Positions 18,258-26,687 of a stretch of 64,000 nucleotides of DNA are shown one piece after another. Position numbers and translations under genes: made by a program. The DNA lies in NCBI GenBank assembly GCA_900230115.1, contig LT907983.1:2294001-2358000 (forward strand), read 5' to 3'. The notes below the pieces were generated by a model. That model ran no database searches, had not been told where the DNA came from, and was given only the letters and a program-made list of their open reading frames with translations. The stretch's first letter is position 1, and each line of letters opens with the position of its first letter. The stretch is from Spirosomataceae bacterium TFI 002. GTDB taxonomy: Bacteria > Bacteroidota > Bacteroidia > Cytophagales > Spirosomataceae.

Positions 18258-18728
18258 ATGCTACAAAGAATTCAAACCCTCTTTTTGACTATTTCAACTA
18301 TTGGAATGGTGGTTTTCTTAGGCACTAATGCCTGGAAAGTGATAAATCTGGATCAAACAATTATAGTAAATGCGTTTCAAGTTTTAGAAACTAAAGGCAC
18401 TCTTGCTGCAACCCAAAAGCCTATTTATTACATTGCTGTGATGGCAGTTATAAGTATTGGTACATCGATATTTGCAATATTTCAATACAAAAATAGAGTT
18501 CGCCAAATGCTTTTTGTTGCATTCAATTCTCTGATCATTGGATCAGCAGTCGCAGCTACTGTTTACAATGTCAAGTTTGTTGCTATGCCATTAGGTAACG
18601 AAGCAATAGAAGGTACTTTCGGAATTGGGATTTATGCAGGATTCATCGCTTTGGCGAGCAATTGGTTGGCGAACAGGTTTATTCGTAAAGACGAAAAACT
18701 TGTTCAGAGTGCTGATCGCATGAGGTAG
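18258..18728 (+). CDS. DUF4293 family membrane protein
   Basis: The 156-residue protein starts MLQRIQTLFLTISTIGMVVFLGTNAW, the usual opening of the Bacteroidota DUF4293 family. Four transmembrane segments are visible (about residues 8-26, 54-75, 82-104 and 120-140), with a short charged tail RKDEKLVQSADRMR. Function is unknown. The family is nearly confined to Bacteroidota. Its stop codon directly abuts the stop of the convergent AraC gene. Confidence 0.88.
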   Translation: MLQRIQTLFLTISTIGMVVFLGTNAWKVINLDQTIIVNAFQVLETKGTLAATQKPIYYIAVMAVISIGTSIFAIFQYKNRVRQMLFVAFNSLIIGSAVAATVYNVKFVAMPLGNEAIEGTFGIGIYAGFIALASNWLANRFIRKDEKLVQSADRMR

Positions 18729-19580
18729 TCAATAGTTTGGTTCCATTTGATCTCGGTATGCTTTGGGACTCATCTCTTTGAGTTGTTTAAATGTTTTATT
18801 GAAATGAGAAAGGTTATTGAAACCACTCTCATAACATACCTGAGCTATACTTTTATCCTCTTGTAATAACCTACAAGCCTGTTGAATTCTGAATTCACCT
18901 AAAAATTTGGTAAAGGTATGGTTTGTCATTTTCTTAAAATACCTGCAAAAAGATGGCTTAGTAAGATTGACCATAACTGCCACTTCTTCCAAGTCTATAG
19001 GCAAGTGGTAATTATCCGCGACATACTTATATATCTGGTTTATTCGCTGTTGATGTTTGCCCGTAACTTCTATGTTAATTTCTTGCTTATTGATAACCGT
19101 CATCTCAGAACTAGTAGCCATCGTTTGAAAAATCTTTAGTAGCTGAACTAGTCGTTCAAAAGGACTTAAAAATGGGATTTGCTTGATAAGTTTCCCCAGT
19201 TCTTTTCTAGATTTCCCCGAAAAACTTAGGCCTCTTTTAGCTAGGTTAAAAATGGGTCTTATTACTTCTGTCTCAGGAATCTCCCAAAACTGAGTACCAA
19301 GAAAATTGGGGTCTAGTTGAATAATAATCTCTTCGTGCTTACCCTCCACGCCGTATCCAAGACCGGTATGCGGCAAATATGGCCCCAAAAAGAAAACTTC
19401 GCCCTGTTGGTAGTTTCCTTTATGATTTCCTATCTGCCTTTTTCCACTTCCCTTCGTCACCAGAATTATCTCATACTCAGGATGTTGGTGCCAATAAAAT
19501 TTATCATTTTCCGACTTCCATTCTATCAATTTAAACGAGCTTCCTGTGTCTGGAATAATCTTCTCAATGGTCGCCTTCAT
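18729..19580 (-). CDS. AraC family transcriptional regulator with N-terminal cupin sensor
   Basis: The 283-residue protein has a cupin-type N-terminal domain (about 1-100; FYWHQHPEYEIILVTKGSGKRQIGNHKGNYQQGEVFFLGPYLPH), a linker, and a C-terminal AraC domain (about 180-283) with two helix-turn-helix segments. The second ends with the signature GFNNLSHFNKTFKQLKEMSPKAYR. Proteins of this layout bind sugars or small molecules and activate nearby catabolic genes, but no clear target gene is next to it. It is transcribed alone. Confidence 0.93.
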   Translation of the reverse strand: MKATIEKIIPDTGSSFKLIEWKSENDKFYWHQHPEYEIILVTKGSGKRQIGNHKGNYQQGEVFFLGPYLPHTGLGYGVEGKHEEIIIQLDPNFLGTQFWEIPETEVIRPIFNLAKRGLSFSGKSRKELGKLIKQIPFLSPFERLVQLLKIFQTMATSSEMTVINKQEINIEVTGKHQQRINQIYKYVADNYHLPIDLEEVAVMVNLTKPSFCRYFKKMTNHTFTKFLGEFRIQQACRLLQEDKSIAQVCYESGFNNLSHFNKTFKQLKEMSPKAYRDQMEPNY

Positions 19581-19748
19581 GGTATATTGTCTTCTATTTC
19601 CTACAATATATACAATTATTGAACATACAGCACCAATATTGGTTAATGAAGTGGTGGTAAAGAATCCAAAAGAACAAGACTTTTACATTATTGAACTAGA
19701 ACAAGAAAGCATATACTTTCTAAGATGAATTAATACCTATGAATCAGT

Positions 19749-19780
19749 AAAAAGTGGGGGCCCAAAAGCTTTCACTTTTT
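19749..19780 (-). terminator. Possible terminator at the 3' end of rdgB
   Basis: AAAAAGTG (19749-19756) and CACTTTTT (19773-19780) form an 8-bp stem that overlaps the rdgB stop; the minus-strand RNA ends with CACTTTTT. The loop of 16 nt is GC-rich. Confidence 0.4.
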
Positions 19781-20353
19781 CTTTTGTAAATGAGCCAATA
19801 ACTGAGCTATTGCTTTGCCTCTGTGGGAGATAGGATTTTTTTCAGAAGAGCTCATTTGAGCAAATGTTATATCAAAACCTACTGGCTTAAAAATAGGGTC
19901 GTAGCCAAAGCCTCCATCGCCTTGTTTGGAGTGAGTTATGTTCCCTTTTACTATTCCATTAAAAGAAAATACTTCTCCTTGACAAATATATGTAACCACA
20001 GTACGAAATTGTGCTGACCTATTTTCAATACCATTCAACTCACTGAGCAACTTATCCATGTTTTTGTCATGGTTGCCGTGCTCTCCAGCGTACCTAGCAG
20101 AATAAATTCCTGGTGCACCGTTTAGTGCTTCCACTTCTAACCCAGAATCGTCTGCTATGCTGTCAATGTTGTAATTATCGTAAATATGCTTTGCCTTGAT
20201 CAATGAATTCCCTTCAAAAGTGTCGGCAGTTTCTTCAATATCCTCTGTACATCCAATGTCTGCCAATGTCACAATCTCAAACTCGCCTCCCAGCAATTCT
20301 CTCAGCTCTTTGGCTTTACCCTGGTTATTTGTCGCAAGACATATTTTTTTCAT
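19772..20353 (-). CDS. rdgB: Non-canonical purine NTP pyrophosphatase, RdgB/HAM1 family
   Basis: The ATG at 20353 gives 193 residues and the standard opening MKKICLATNNQGKAKELRELL; 36 extra bases upstream are also open. The motifs IADDSGLEVEALNGAPGIYSARYAGEHG (in parts) and SKQGDGGFGYDPIFKPVG are diagnostic, with SHRGKA near the C-terminus. The enzyme hydrolyses dITP, ITP and XTP to the monophosphate and pyrophosphate, keeping deaminated purines out of nucleic acids. It acts in the cytoplasm. Length is normal for the family. Confidence 0.95.
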   Translation of the reverse strand: MKKICLATNNQGKAKELRELLGGEFEIVTLADIGCTEDIEETADTFEGNSLIKAKHIYDNYNIDSIADDSGLEVEALNGAPGIYSARYAGEHGNHDKNMDKLLSELNGIENRSAQFRTVVTYICQGEVFSFNGIVKGNITHSKQGDGGFGYDPIFKPVGFDITFAQMSSSEKNPISHRGKAIAQLLAHLQKKK

Positions 20354-20528
20354 GTTTATTAAAATTTTGTCACTAGGACACAAAGGCACAAGGTTTCTAA
20401 TCCAGATATTGCTGAGTTTAATAGAATTACTATTCTTCCAAATCCCAGACTTCCTTCTTCAAATTCATTAAGCACCCTTAACTTACAAAGTACCTAACTC
20501 ACAAATTGACAAAAATAGATTGCCAATA

Positions 20529-21602
20529 TCAAACCGCTCCTTCTAGCATTTTATCTGCATTTTCGGCAATACGAAGTTTTTCTACAAACTCATCTATTTC
20601 GCCTTCCATTATACTTGGAAGGTTATAAACAGTAAGACCAATTCTATGGTCTGTAACACGAGATTGGGGATAATTATAGGTGCGGATTTTATCCGATCTG
20701 TCACCACTACCAACAAGGCTTTTACGGTCTGCAGCTATGGCATCATTATGCTTTTGCATTTCCATTTCATAAATTCTAGAGCGAAGTACTCCAAGTGCTT
20801 TTGCTCTGTTTTTGATCTGAGAGCGTTCATCTTGACAAGTTACCACAGTTCCTGTAGGAATATGAGTCATTCTTACTGCAGAATAAGTTGTATTTACCGA
20901 CTGACCACCTGCTCCAGAAGAACAATAAGTGTCTATTTTAACATCACTCATGTTGATATCAACGTCCACTTCGTCTGCTTGCGGAAGTACAGCAACAGAT
21001 GCAGCTGAAGTATGAATTCTCCCTTGGGTTTCAGTTGCTGGAACTCGTTGAACACGATGTACTCCAGACTCAAACTTGAGTTTAGCGTAAACATCAACTC
21101 CAGATACCTCAGATATTATTTCCTTAAAACCTCCCGAGGTACCCTCATTGGTATCGATAACTGACAATTTCCAACCTTCTTGTTTTTCAATATATCGTTG
21201 ATACATACGGAAAAGATCACCGGCAAAGATTGATGCCTCATCACCACCTGTTCCAGCTCTAATTTCCAATATTACGTCTTTGCTATCATTAGGATCTTTT
21301 GGAATAAGCATTTCCCTTAGGATTTCCTCCATTTCTTCTTTTTGAGGAGAAAGCTCATCTATTTCCATTTTTGCCATTTCGCGAAGCTCTTCATCCTTTT
21401 CAGTCGAAAGTAGGCTTTTTGCTCCATCTAGGTTAGAAACCAATATTTTGTATTTTTCGAATTGGTCAACGATCTTCTCAAGGTCTTTATATTCTTTGCT
21501 TATTTTGGCGTACTTAGTCATATCCGAAACCACTTCAGGCATAGATAACTGCTGAGTAACTTCTCCAAACCTCTCCTTTATTCCTTCTAATTGATGTATC
21601 AT
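20529..21602 (-). CDS. prfA: Peptide chain release factor 1
   Basis: The 357-residue protein carries the GGQ motif in [17 protein letters not shown], which triggers peptidyl-tRNA hydrolysis, and the RF1-type tripeptide PAT in [14 protein letters not shown], which reads UAA/UAG. The block [28 protein letters not shown] is also standard for RF1. Length and all domains are complete. A TAAATTTG element lies 27 bp upstream. Confidence 0.97.
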   Translation of the reverse strand: MIHQLEGIKERFGEVTQQLSMPEVVSDMTKYAKISKEYKDLEKIVDQFEKYKILVSNLDGAKSLLSTEKDEELREMAKMEIDELSPQKEEMEEILREMLIPKDPNDSKDVILEIRAGTGGDEASIFAGDLFRMYQRYIEKQEGWKLSVIDTNEGTSGGFKEIISEVSGVDVYAKLKFESGVHRVQRVPATETQGRIHTSAASVAVLPQADEVDVDINMSDVKIDTYCSSGAGGQSVNTTYSAVRMTHIPTGTVVTCQDERSQIKNRAKALGVLRSRIYEMEMQKHNDAIAADRKSLVGSGDRSDKIRTYNYPQSRVTDHRIGLTVYNLPSIMEGEIDEFVEKLRIAENADKMLEGAV

Positions 21603-21628
21603 ACTATTGACCTTGATATATGAAAGAA

Positions 21629-21636
21629 CAAATTTA
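21629..21636 (-). promoter_or_regulatory. -7 promoter element upstream of prfA
   Basis: The minus strand reads TAAATTTG, a full match to TAnnTTTG, 27 bp before the prfA start. A TTTG at 21660-21663 lies 23 bp further upstream, slightly longer than the usual 19-21. Confidence 0.4.
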
Positions 21637-21699
21637 CTAGGATTTTAATTTACTCTGTCCAAAAATAGTAGAAAGGAGTGTTTGCCTTTTGGTTGAAAG

Positions 21700-21736
21700 T
21701 GGTTTTCAGTTTCCAGTGGCCAGTTTTCAGCTTTCA
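21700..21736. repeat. Degenerate short tandem repeat based on GTTTTCAG
   Basis: The segment contains GTTTTCAG at 21702-21709, TTCCAGTGG, GTTTTCAG at 21723-21730, and CTTTCA. It lies in the 253-bp gap between prfA and the nitroreductase, which holds no other clear feature. Confidence 0.35.
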
Positions 21737-21855
21737 CGACTGCCCTTTTTAAAAGCTGATTTCTGCGTAAGCCTAGAGAACTGCACCCTGGCCTACTTAC
21801 AGTGAGTCTGGTAAAACAGAACACTGCTAAATGGCGTCAGATCCGTAAACTTAAA

Positions 21856-22506
21856 TCACTCAAACCATACAATCACTTCTTCTGCATCCTTTTTCTTAAG
21901 CTCTGGTACTGTCGCGTCTTCTGCGGGATAACCAATAGGAAGTAATAAAAACGGCTTTTCATTTTTTGGCCTTTCTAGCAACTTGCTTAAAAAGTCCATT
22001 GGACTTGGTGTATGTGTAAGCGTAACTAGTCCACAGTTATGAATTGCCGATATTAGCATGCCAGCTGCAATTCCTACACTTTCGTTTACATAGTAATTGG
22101 TTGCTTTCTCCTCATTTTCTTTCAATTCATAGGAATGTTTGAAAATAATCACAATCCAAGGAGCAATATCAATGAAAGGTTTCTCCCAATTGGTATCAAA
22201 CTTTTTTAGGTCCTCTAGCCAAGCATCGCTCATTCTCCCGTTATAATTCACATATTCTTCCTTCTCCGCCGCTTCTCTAATTTTTGCCTTTAGGCTTGCC
22301 GAGCTAATTGCACAAAAAGTCCAAGGTTGCTTATTTGCTCCAGAAGGTGCCGATGAGGCCGTCATGAGGATATTTTCTATAATTTGCTTGGAAACAGGCT
22401 TTTCGCTAAAAAACCTAATCGACCTCCTTTTTTCCAAAAGCTCCCTATATTTTAAAGAAGTACTAAGCGGGTCAGCTACTGTATGAGCCAAATATTGGGT
22501 ATGCAT
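21856..22506 (-). CDS. Nitroreductase family protein
   Basis: The 216-residue protein has the FMN-binding N-terminal motif LLEKRRSIRFFSEKPV and SSAPSGANKQPWTF, followed by the helical core and the C-terminal LLLPIGYPAEDATVPELKKK. Relatives use NAD(P)H and FMN to reduce nitroaromatics, quinones or flavins; the GYPAEDA region resembles iodotyrosine deiodinase-like members. It stands alone, with no same-strand neighbour in close range. Physiological substrate is not evident. Confidence 0.9.
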   Translation of the reverse strand: MHTQYLAHTVADPLSTSLKYRELLEKRRSIRFFSEKPVSKQIIENILMTASSAPSGANKQPWTFCAISSASLKAKIREAAEKEEYVNYNGRMSDAWLEDLKKFDTNWEKPFIDIAPWIVIIFKHSYELKENEEKATNYYVNESVGIAAGMLISAIHNCGLVTLTHTPSPMDFLSKLLERPKNEKPFLLLPIGYPAEDATVPELKKKDAEEVIVWFE

Positions 22507-22639
22507 GATTTATAATTGCCGTTAAATAAAATTCTGCCTAGATTTTCAGCCCTATGAGCCTAAACAATGAATCTAATGTTATTCATTTGCTGCGTCTATG
22601 AGGCGAAGTAAAATAATTTACCAAAGTTCATAAAGGCTG

Positions 22640-22670
22640 TTTGAAATCCAATTTTAATCCTTTAATATTG
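22640..22670 (+). promoter_or_regulatory. Promoter of the small membrane protein gene at 22700
   Basis: TTTG (22640-22643), a 19-bp spacer and TAATATTG (22663-22670) match the Bacteroidota promoter with one mismatch. The expected transcript would start about 20 nt before the ATG. Confidence 0.5.
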
Positions 22671-22699
22671 TTTAATAATTAATCTTCAAAAACGTTATC

Positions 22700-23146
22700 A
22701 TGAAAAAAATACTATCCTTTTTAACGATTTTATCTTTGACCTTTACCACTGCTATTGCTAGCGAGCCAGTTGATGAATTCAACTACGAAGGTGAAAACAT
22801 CTCTGCTGAGTTTGAGCAGCTTAATAAAATTGAAAACTACGTTCAACAAAACGAAGGGCTTACATTGGAAGGCCTTAAAGCTGAGAAATCTGATCTTGTT
22901 GATGGTATTTCTTTAAGTGCAGATGCTTCTGCTGCTGTTGCAGCTGACGAAATGCCACTTGGAATTCCAGCATTCTGGTGGGGATGTGTACTTGCAGTTC
23001 TAGGAGTAATTCTAGTATATGTACTTACTGATCAAGACAAAGAGCAAACTAAGAAAGCACTTTTCGGATGTTTAGTTTTTGCTGGAGCTTGGGTTATTTA
23101 TTATGTAGTTATCGTTGCAGTAATAGGTAGAAGTTTCTGGTTCTAA
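22700..23146 (+). CDS. Small exported membrane protein of unknown function
   Basis: The 148-residue protein has a signal peptide (about 1-20, TAIASEP), an acidic extracytoplasmic segment (about 21-85), and two transmembrane helices: FWWGCVLAVLGVILVYVLTD (about 93-112) and ALFGCLVFAGAWVIYYVVIVAVIG. A charged hinge DQDKEQTKK joins them. I do not recognise a named family. The motif PAFWWGCVLAVLG looks conserved in style with other Bacteroidota small proteins, but this is recollection. A strong terminator follows, so it is a separate transcript from the cluster downstream. Confidence 0.75.
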   Translation: MKKILSFLTILSLTFTTAIASEPVDEFNYEGENISAEFEQLNKIENYVQQNEGLTLEGLKAEKSDLVDGISLSADASAAVAADEMPLGIPAFWWGCVLAVLGVILVYVLTDQDKEQTKKALFGCLVFAGAWVIYYVVIVAVIGRSFWF

Positions 23147-23167
23147 ATTAGAATTCAATAAAATTTT

Positions 23168-23198
23168 GAAGCCCAGACTAGCAATTAGTTTGGGCTTC
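23168..23198 (+). terminator. Intrinsic terminator after the gene at 22700
   Basis: GAAGCCCAGACTA and TAGTTTGGGCTTC pair with one mismatch around a 5-nt loop, followed by TTCGTTTT. It separates the small membrane protein from the gene at 23227. Confidence 0.75.
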
Positions 23199-23226
23199 TT
23201 CGTTTTAGTACTACCCAATTAAAATA

Positions 23227-23955
23227 ATGAAATTGTATAAATTATTACTTATAGTCTTTCTTCTTAGCGGATTTAGCACACTTAACGCTCAGAAATTTTA
23301 TCGATTCAAAGCAGATGTATCTGTTAAAGACAAGCTTGCAAATAATACCTATAGACTAACTATGGGTAAAGTCTATTACGACAAGATCTATCGAAAAATA
23401 GTATACGATCTCACTTTCCCAAAAAAAGAAACATTGGTTGTTCAAGATACCACCATGTTCAAAATCAATGAAAAAGGAATTTTGGTATCATCAAATAAGA
23501 CAGTGCTCATGCCAGAATTTACTGTATTCCACTTGGCACTTACTGGAAAGCTTTTTGACTACGGTATCAATGCAATGCAAAGTGAAAAAAGTATTTACAA
23601 GGTTGGTAAGGTAGAGAAAACTACTCAAGGCGTAAAGACAACATGGGAGCCTGCAGATGATTATTTTGCCAAATACTTTGGTAATATTGTAATGCTTAAC
23701 AAAGACAAACGCTTAGATGCAATGGTTTTCTACAATGTGGAAGGTCAAATTGTGAGTAGGCAGTTTTTTAAAAAATATACGAGTGTTAAAGGTATTCAGT
23801 TTCCACAAGAAGTAACCATGATCAGTTATGGCGAAGATGGGACAAAAAACATTCAACTTACTACTTACAAAAATGTAGTAATTGATCAAACAGATGAAGA
23901 TGAAAAGTATCGTTACCGTATTCCTATTACTAAGTCTATTAAGTCTGTCAAGTAA
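23227..23955 (+). CDS. Secreted protein of unknown function, LolA-like in style
   Basis: The 242-residue protein has a signal peptide (MKLYKLLLIV to LNAQ, cleavage near residue 21). The rest is beta-rich with alternating hydrophobic strands: YRLTMGKVYYDKIYRKIVYDL, DTTMFKINEKGILVSSN, LDAMVFYNVEGQIVSRQFF. This pattern resembles the LolA/outer-membrane lipoprotein sorting fold, but there is no clear signature. The C-terminal 62 bp overlap the start of the YidD-like gene, so the two are translationally linked. Confidence 0.7.
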   Translation: MKLYKLLLIVFLLSGFSTLNAQKFYRFKADVSVKDKLANNTYRLTMGKVYYDKIYRKIVYDLTFPKKETLVVQDTTMFKINEKGILVSSNKTVLMPEFTVFHLALTGKLFDYGINAMQSEKSIYKVGKVEKTTQGVKTTWEPADDYFAKYFGNIVMLNKDKRLDAMVFYNVEGQIVSRQFFKKYTSVKGIQFPQEVTMISYGEDGTKNIQLTTYKNVVIDQTDEDEKYRYRIPITKSIKSVK

Positions 23956-24328
23956 TTGTTTGGGGCAATTGAATGCCAGCAAATACAAGAATATTATTCC
24001 TGACGGTAACAATAAAATTGAATACTGGCAGACAAAGAATAATAAAAACGAAGTGCAGGCGGCTTTCTCTGGATTGTTTCTTTTCTATAAGAGTTTTATC
24101 TCATCACAAGACCTTACCGTATGTACCTTTTCTCCGTCTTGTTCGGAGTACGGAATACTAGCTGTGAAAGGACATGGAGTTATCAAAGGTGGCCTCATGA
24201 CAATGGACAGACTTACAAGATGCAATGGACTTTCTCCAGAAAAGTACGAGGTAGACAAGTCAAAAATGCTACTCAAAGATGACCCTAATGACGCTTACTT
24301 AGTCCCTGTTGTTAGTAAAATAAAATAA
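23894..24328 (+). CDS. YidD-family protein with an N-terminal signal peptide
   Basis: The ATG at 23894 (or 23900) is chosen over a TTG at 23882 and opens a signal peptide (MKMKSIVTVFLLLSLLSLSSNCLGQ in parts). It gives 144 residues, longer than the usual 70-90 for YidD. The YidD core is unmistakable: FYKSFISSQ, TFSPSCSEYG, VKGHGVIKGGLMTMDRLTRCNG. Standard YidD is cytoplasmic-side, lies next to rnpA and yidC, and aids membrane protein insertion. Here the signal peptide predicts a location outside the cytoplasm, and the neighbours are secreted and TPR proteins. It overlaps the upstream gene by 62 bp and is 22 bp before the next. Confidence 0.88.
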   Translation: MKMKSIVTVFLLLSLLSLSSNCLGQLNASKYKNIIPDGNNKIEYWQTKNNKNEVQAAFSGLFLFYKSFISSQDLTVCTFSPSCSEYGILAVKGHGVIKGGLMTMDRLTRCNGLSPEKYEVDKSKMLLKDDPNDAYLVPVVSKIK

Positions 24329-24350
24329 TTTAAAACTTCTCTATACCTGA

Positions 24351-25181
24351 ATGAAGCGACTCATTGCTTTGCTGCTGTTTTTATTCTTTTCCACTTTCGC
24401 ACAAGCTCAAGACGACATTTACAATCTTGAAAACTCTAAGGAGTTTGCAGCCTATTTACTAGAATCTGGTCAGTACAAATCGGCGATTAATGAATACGAA
24501 AGAGTGGTTTTTATGGCTCCGAATGATCTTGAACAAAGTGTTTTGTTGCTCAAGTCATACCGCCTAGCCGAAGATTATGAACAAGGGATAATTAAAGCTT
24601 CAGCACTTTTCCCAAACCTTATAGAAATGCCAAAAGAACACTCTATTGAGTTTTCAAAGTCATTGATGAGCTTGAGAAGTTGGGACCGAGCTAACAACTT
24701 TTGGGATGGAAGCAAAACACTAGCTCAAGACGACAAAGTATTGCTAAAGACCACTGTTGAAATATTTGAAGGTGACTTTCAAAAGGCTCAAAAACAGCTG
24801 TCTAGTATTCAAGACAGCTTAAATATATTAGGAGCAAATTATAGATCAATCATAGACCAAGGATTGAATGGAAAACGCAAAAGCCCATTTGTAGCTGGCT
24901 TTCTTTCTACAGCCGTTCCGGGTTTAGGAAAGGTATACACTGGTGACTGGAAAGACGCCATTGTATCATTGATTTTTACTGGAGGAATGGCTTTTCAGGC
25001 AGTACGAAACTTCAATAAGCACGGCATAAACGACTATCGACCATGGGTCTACACTACGATAGGTACTGGATTTTACTTAGGTAATATATTAGGCTCAGTA
25101 AAATCAGCAAAGGATAAGAATAGAAAAAAAATTAACCTACTACAACATGAGGCTAGCGATTATTTTAATTCTTATTATTAA
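24351..25181 (+). CDS. TPR-like protein with C-terminal PGLG membrane domain (copy 1)
   Basis: The 276-residue protein has a signal peptide (MKRLIALLLF to FAQAQ), a helical-repeat region of TPR style (about 25-165; EFAAYLLESGQYKSAINEYERVVFMAPND), and a C-terminal region with PGLGKVYTGDW at 190-200 followed by hydrophobic IVSLIFTGGMAF and a YLGNILGSVKSAKDKN tail. The PGLGxxYxGDW block looks like the DUF5683/TM2-like membrane motif. The next gene encodes a paralogue with the same layout. The two overlap by 35 bp. Function is not known. Confidence 0.75.
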   Translation: MKRLIALLLFLFFSTFAQAQDDIYNLENSKEFAAYLLESGQYKSAINEYERVVFMAPNDLEQSVLLLKSYRLAEDYEQGIIKASALFPNLIEMPKEHSIEFSKSLMSLRSWDRANNFWDGSKTLAQDDKVLLKTTVEIFEGDFQKAQKQLSSIQDSLNILGANYRSIIDQGLNGKRKSPFVAGFLSTAVPGLGKVYTGDWKDAIVSLIFTGGMAFQAVRNFNKHGINDYRPWVYTTIGTGFYLGNILGSVKSAKDKNRKKINLLQHEASDYFNSYY

Positions 25182-25965
25182 TAGTTTTATTGGCAGGGCT
25201 CAATCTATTGAGGCAACCTACGAACTTGGCAATCTACTTTATTCAGAAGGGAATTTTTCTGCTGCCGAAGACGTGCTTCGCCGTGTGCTTTATTTTGATA
25301 AAAATGAAGAGTATGGAGCCAAAGTCAACCTTATTTATGCAAATAGTCTATATCACTCAGGCAAATTCTCGGAGGCGAATTACTATTATGACCTAGCTTA
25401 TTTCTCTGCTTCCGACGCTTCAAAAGTTGATATTCTTTTACAAAAAACCTCATGCTATCTATTGTTGCAAAACTATAGCTATGCACGAATAGAGCTTTTT
25501 AACCTTCCCGAAAGCTTGAATGAAGATCAAGACAAAATGAAAGTGTTTTATACCGCAATGCTTGAGTTTGCGGAGGGCAATTTTCCAGAGTCAGAGGATG
25601 CATTCAAACAAATAGCGTCAGATACTACACGGGTTGATGTGCTATTTGATAAAAACACAAAAATTGATAAACTCAAGCCAAAAACTGCAAAAATTCTCAG
25701 CATCATTGTACCAGGCCTAGGGCAGATATACGCTGGAGATTGGAAAGCAGGGATTAACAGCCTTGTGCTTACAGGCGGTCTGTTTTACTTGGGTCTTAAT
25801 AGTGGAATTAAAAATTCATTTCTGGATGCAGCAATAAGTGTTTTGCCGTGGTTTCAACGCTACTACATGGGGGGCTTCAAAAAAGCAGAGCTAATAGCTA
25901 AGGCCAAAATACTGGAGAGACGCCATGAGGTTTTCAATGAATTACTTGAGGTAGTTGAAAAATAA
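25147..25965 (+). CDS. TPR-like protein with C-terminal PGLG membrane domain (copy 2)
   Basis: The 272-residue protein has the same plan as its neighbour: signal peptide (to about residue 18, GRAQS), TPR-like repeats (about 20-155; ELGNLLYSEGNFSAAEDVLRRVLYF), then PGLGQIYAGDW at 189-199, a hydrophobic NSLVLTGGLFYLGL, and a lysine-rich tail. The motif is at almost the same position in both proteins, so this is a tandem duplication that has diverged strongly. It ends the cluster; a hairpin follows before the convergent DUF1080 gene. Confidence 0.75.
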   Translation: MRLAIILILIINSFIGRAQSIEATYELGNLLYSEGNFSAAEDVLRRVLYFDKNEEYGAKVNLIYANSLYHSGKFSEANYYYDLAYFSASDASKVDILLQKTSCYLLLQNYSYARIELFNLPESLNEDQDKMKVFYTAMLEFAEGNFPESEDAFKQIASDTTRVDVLFDKNTKIDKLKPKTAKILSIIVPGLGQIYAGDWKAGINSLVLTGGLFYLGLNSGIKNSFLDAAISVLPWFQRYYMGGFKKAELIAKAKILERRHEVFNELLEVVEK

Positions 25966-25992
25966 ACGGCCTCGCATTGATTGCGAAGCCGT
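25966..25992. terminator. Hairpin between convergent genes
   Basis: ACGGC-c-TCGCA and TGCGA-a-GCCGT pair with one mismatch over 11 positions and sit just after the stop at 25965. No clear T-tract on either side, so it is a weaker terminator candidate. Confidence 0.4.
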
Positions 25993-26016
25993 AGAAATAA
26001 TCTTAAGACCTTATTT

Positions 26017-26673
26017 TCACAATCTCTTTATTAAAATATTCTTAAACCATACCTGATCTCCGTGACCCTGTAGTGAAATTTTTCCTTCGTGGTGTGGGGT
26101 TGCAAGTGGCCATTTCGCAAATTTGCTTTTTGCAATATTGGACTTCCACTCATCGTCTCCATAAGTGTACGAAACGACCAATTTGCCATTTAGCCAATGC
26201 TCAACCTTATTCTTCTTGACTTTAATCTTTCCTGTATTCCAATTTCCGGCAGGCTTTACAATCGTTAGATCGCTTGGTGGATTAACATCATAATTTGCTC
26301 CTGTTTTTTGGACATTTTTAATTGGTGCTGGATAGTTTACGTCATCAATGATTTGATATTCGGAACCTGAAGCATAAGTATTGAAGTAGGTGTCGTCCAT
26401 TTTTTCAATGATCTTGTAAATAACTCCGCTGTTTCCCTTAGGAGCCACTTTGAATTGGAAGGTTAGCTGAAAATCTCCAAACACATCATTTGTAACTAAA
26501 TCTCCGGTTTTACCAGATGTGGTAAGTGCTCCGTCTTCAATTGTCCAACCATTTACTCTGTCAGATTTCCAGCTATGCCAACTGTCAAGATTCGTACCGT
26601 CGAAAAGCACTTCTTTTTGAGCATACACTGTAGTTGAAATAACGACAAGCGTTAAAAGCAATATATTTTTCAT
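26017..26673 (-). CDS. Secreted DUF1080 domain protein (3-keto-disaccharide hydrolase-type fold)
   Basis: The 218-residue protein has a signal peptide (MKNILLLTLVVISTTVYAQ) and one DUF1080 domain: EVLFDGTNLDSWHSWK, WTIEDGALTTSG, DFQLTFQFKVAPKGNSGVIYKI, and C-terminal ISLQGHGDQVWFKNILIKRL. The fold is a concanavalin-like jelly roll. Some members hydrolyse 3-keto-glycosides, while many have no known substrate. It lies 14 bp after the acyltransferase gene on the same strand and is probably co-transcribed with it. Confidence 0.9.
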   Translation of the reverse strand: MKNILLLTLVVISTTVYAQKEVLFDGTNLDSWHSWKSDRVNGWTIEDGALTTSGKTGDLVTNDVFGDFQLTFQFKVAPKGNSGVIYKIIEKMDDTYFNTYASGSEYQIIDDVNYPAPIKNVQKTGANYDVNPPSDLTIVKPAGNWNTGKIKVKKNKVEHWLNGKLVVSYTYGDDEWKSNIAKSKFAKWPLATPHHEGKISLQGHGDQVWFKNILIKRL

Positions 26674-26687
26674 TTGTATAAATTAAA

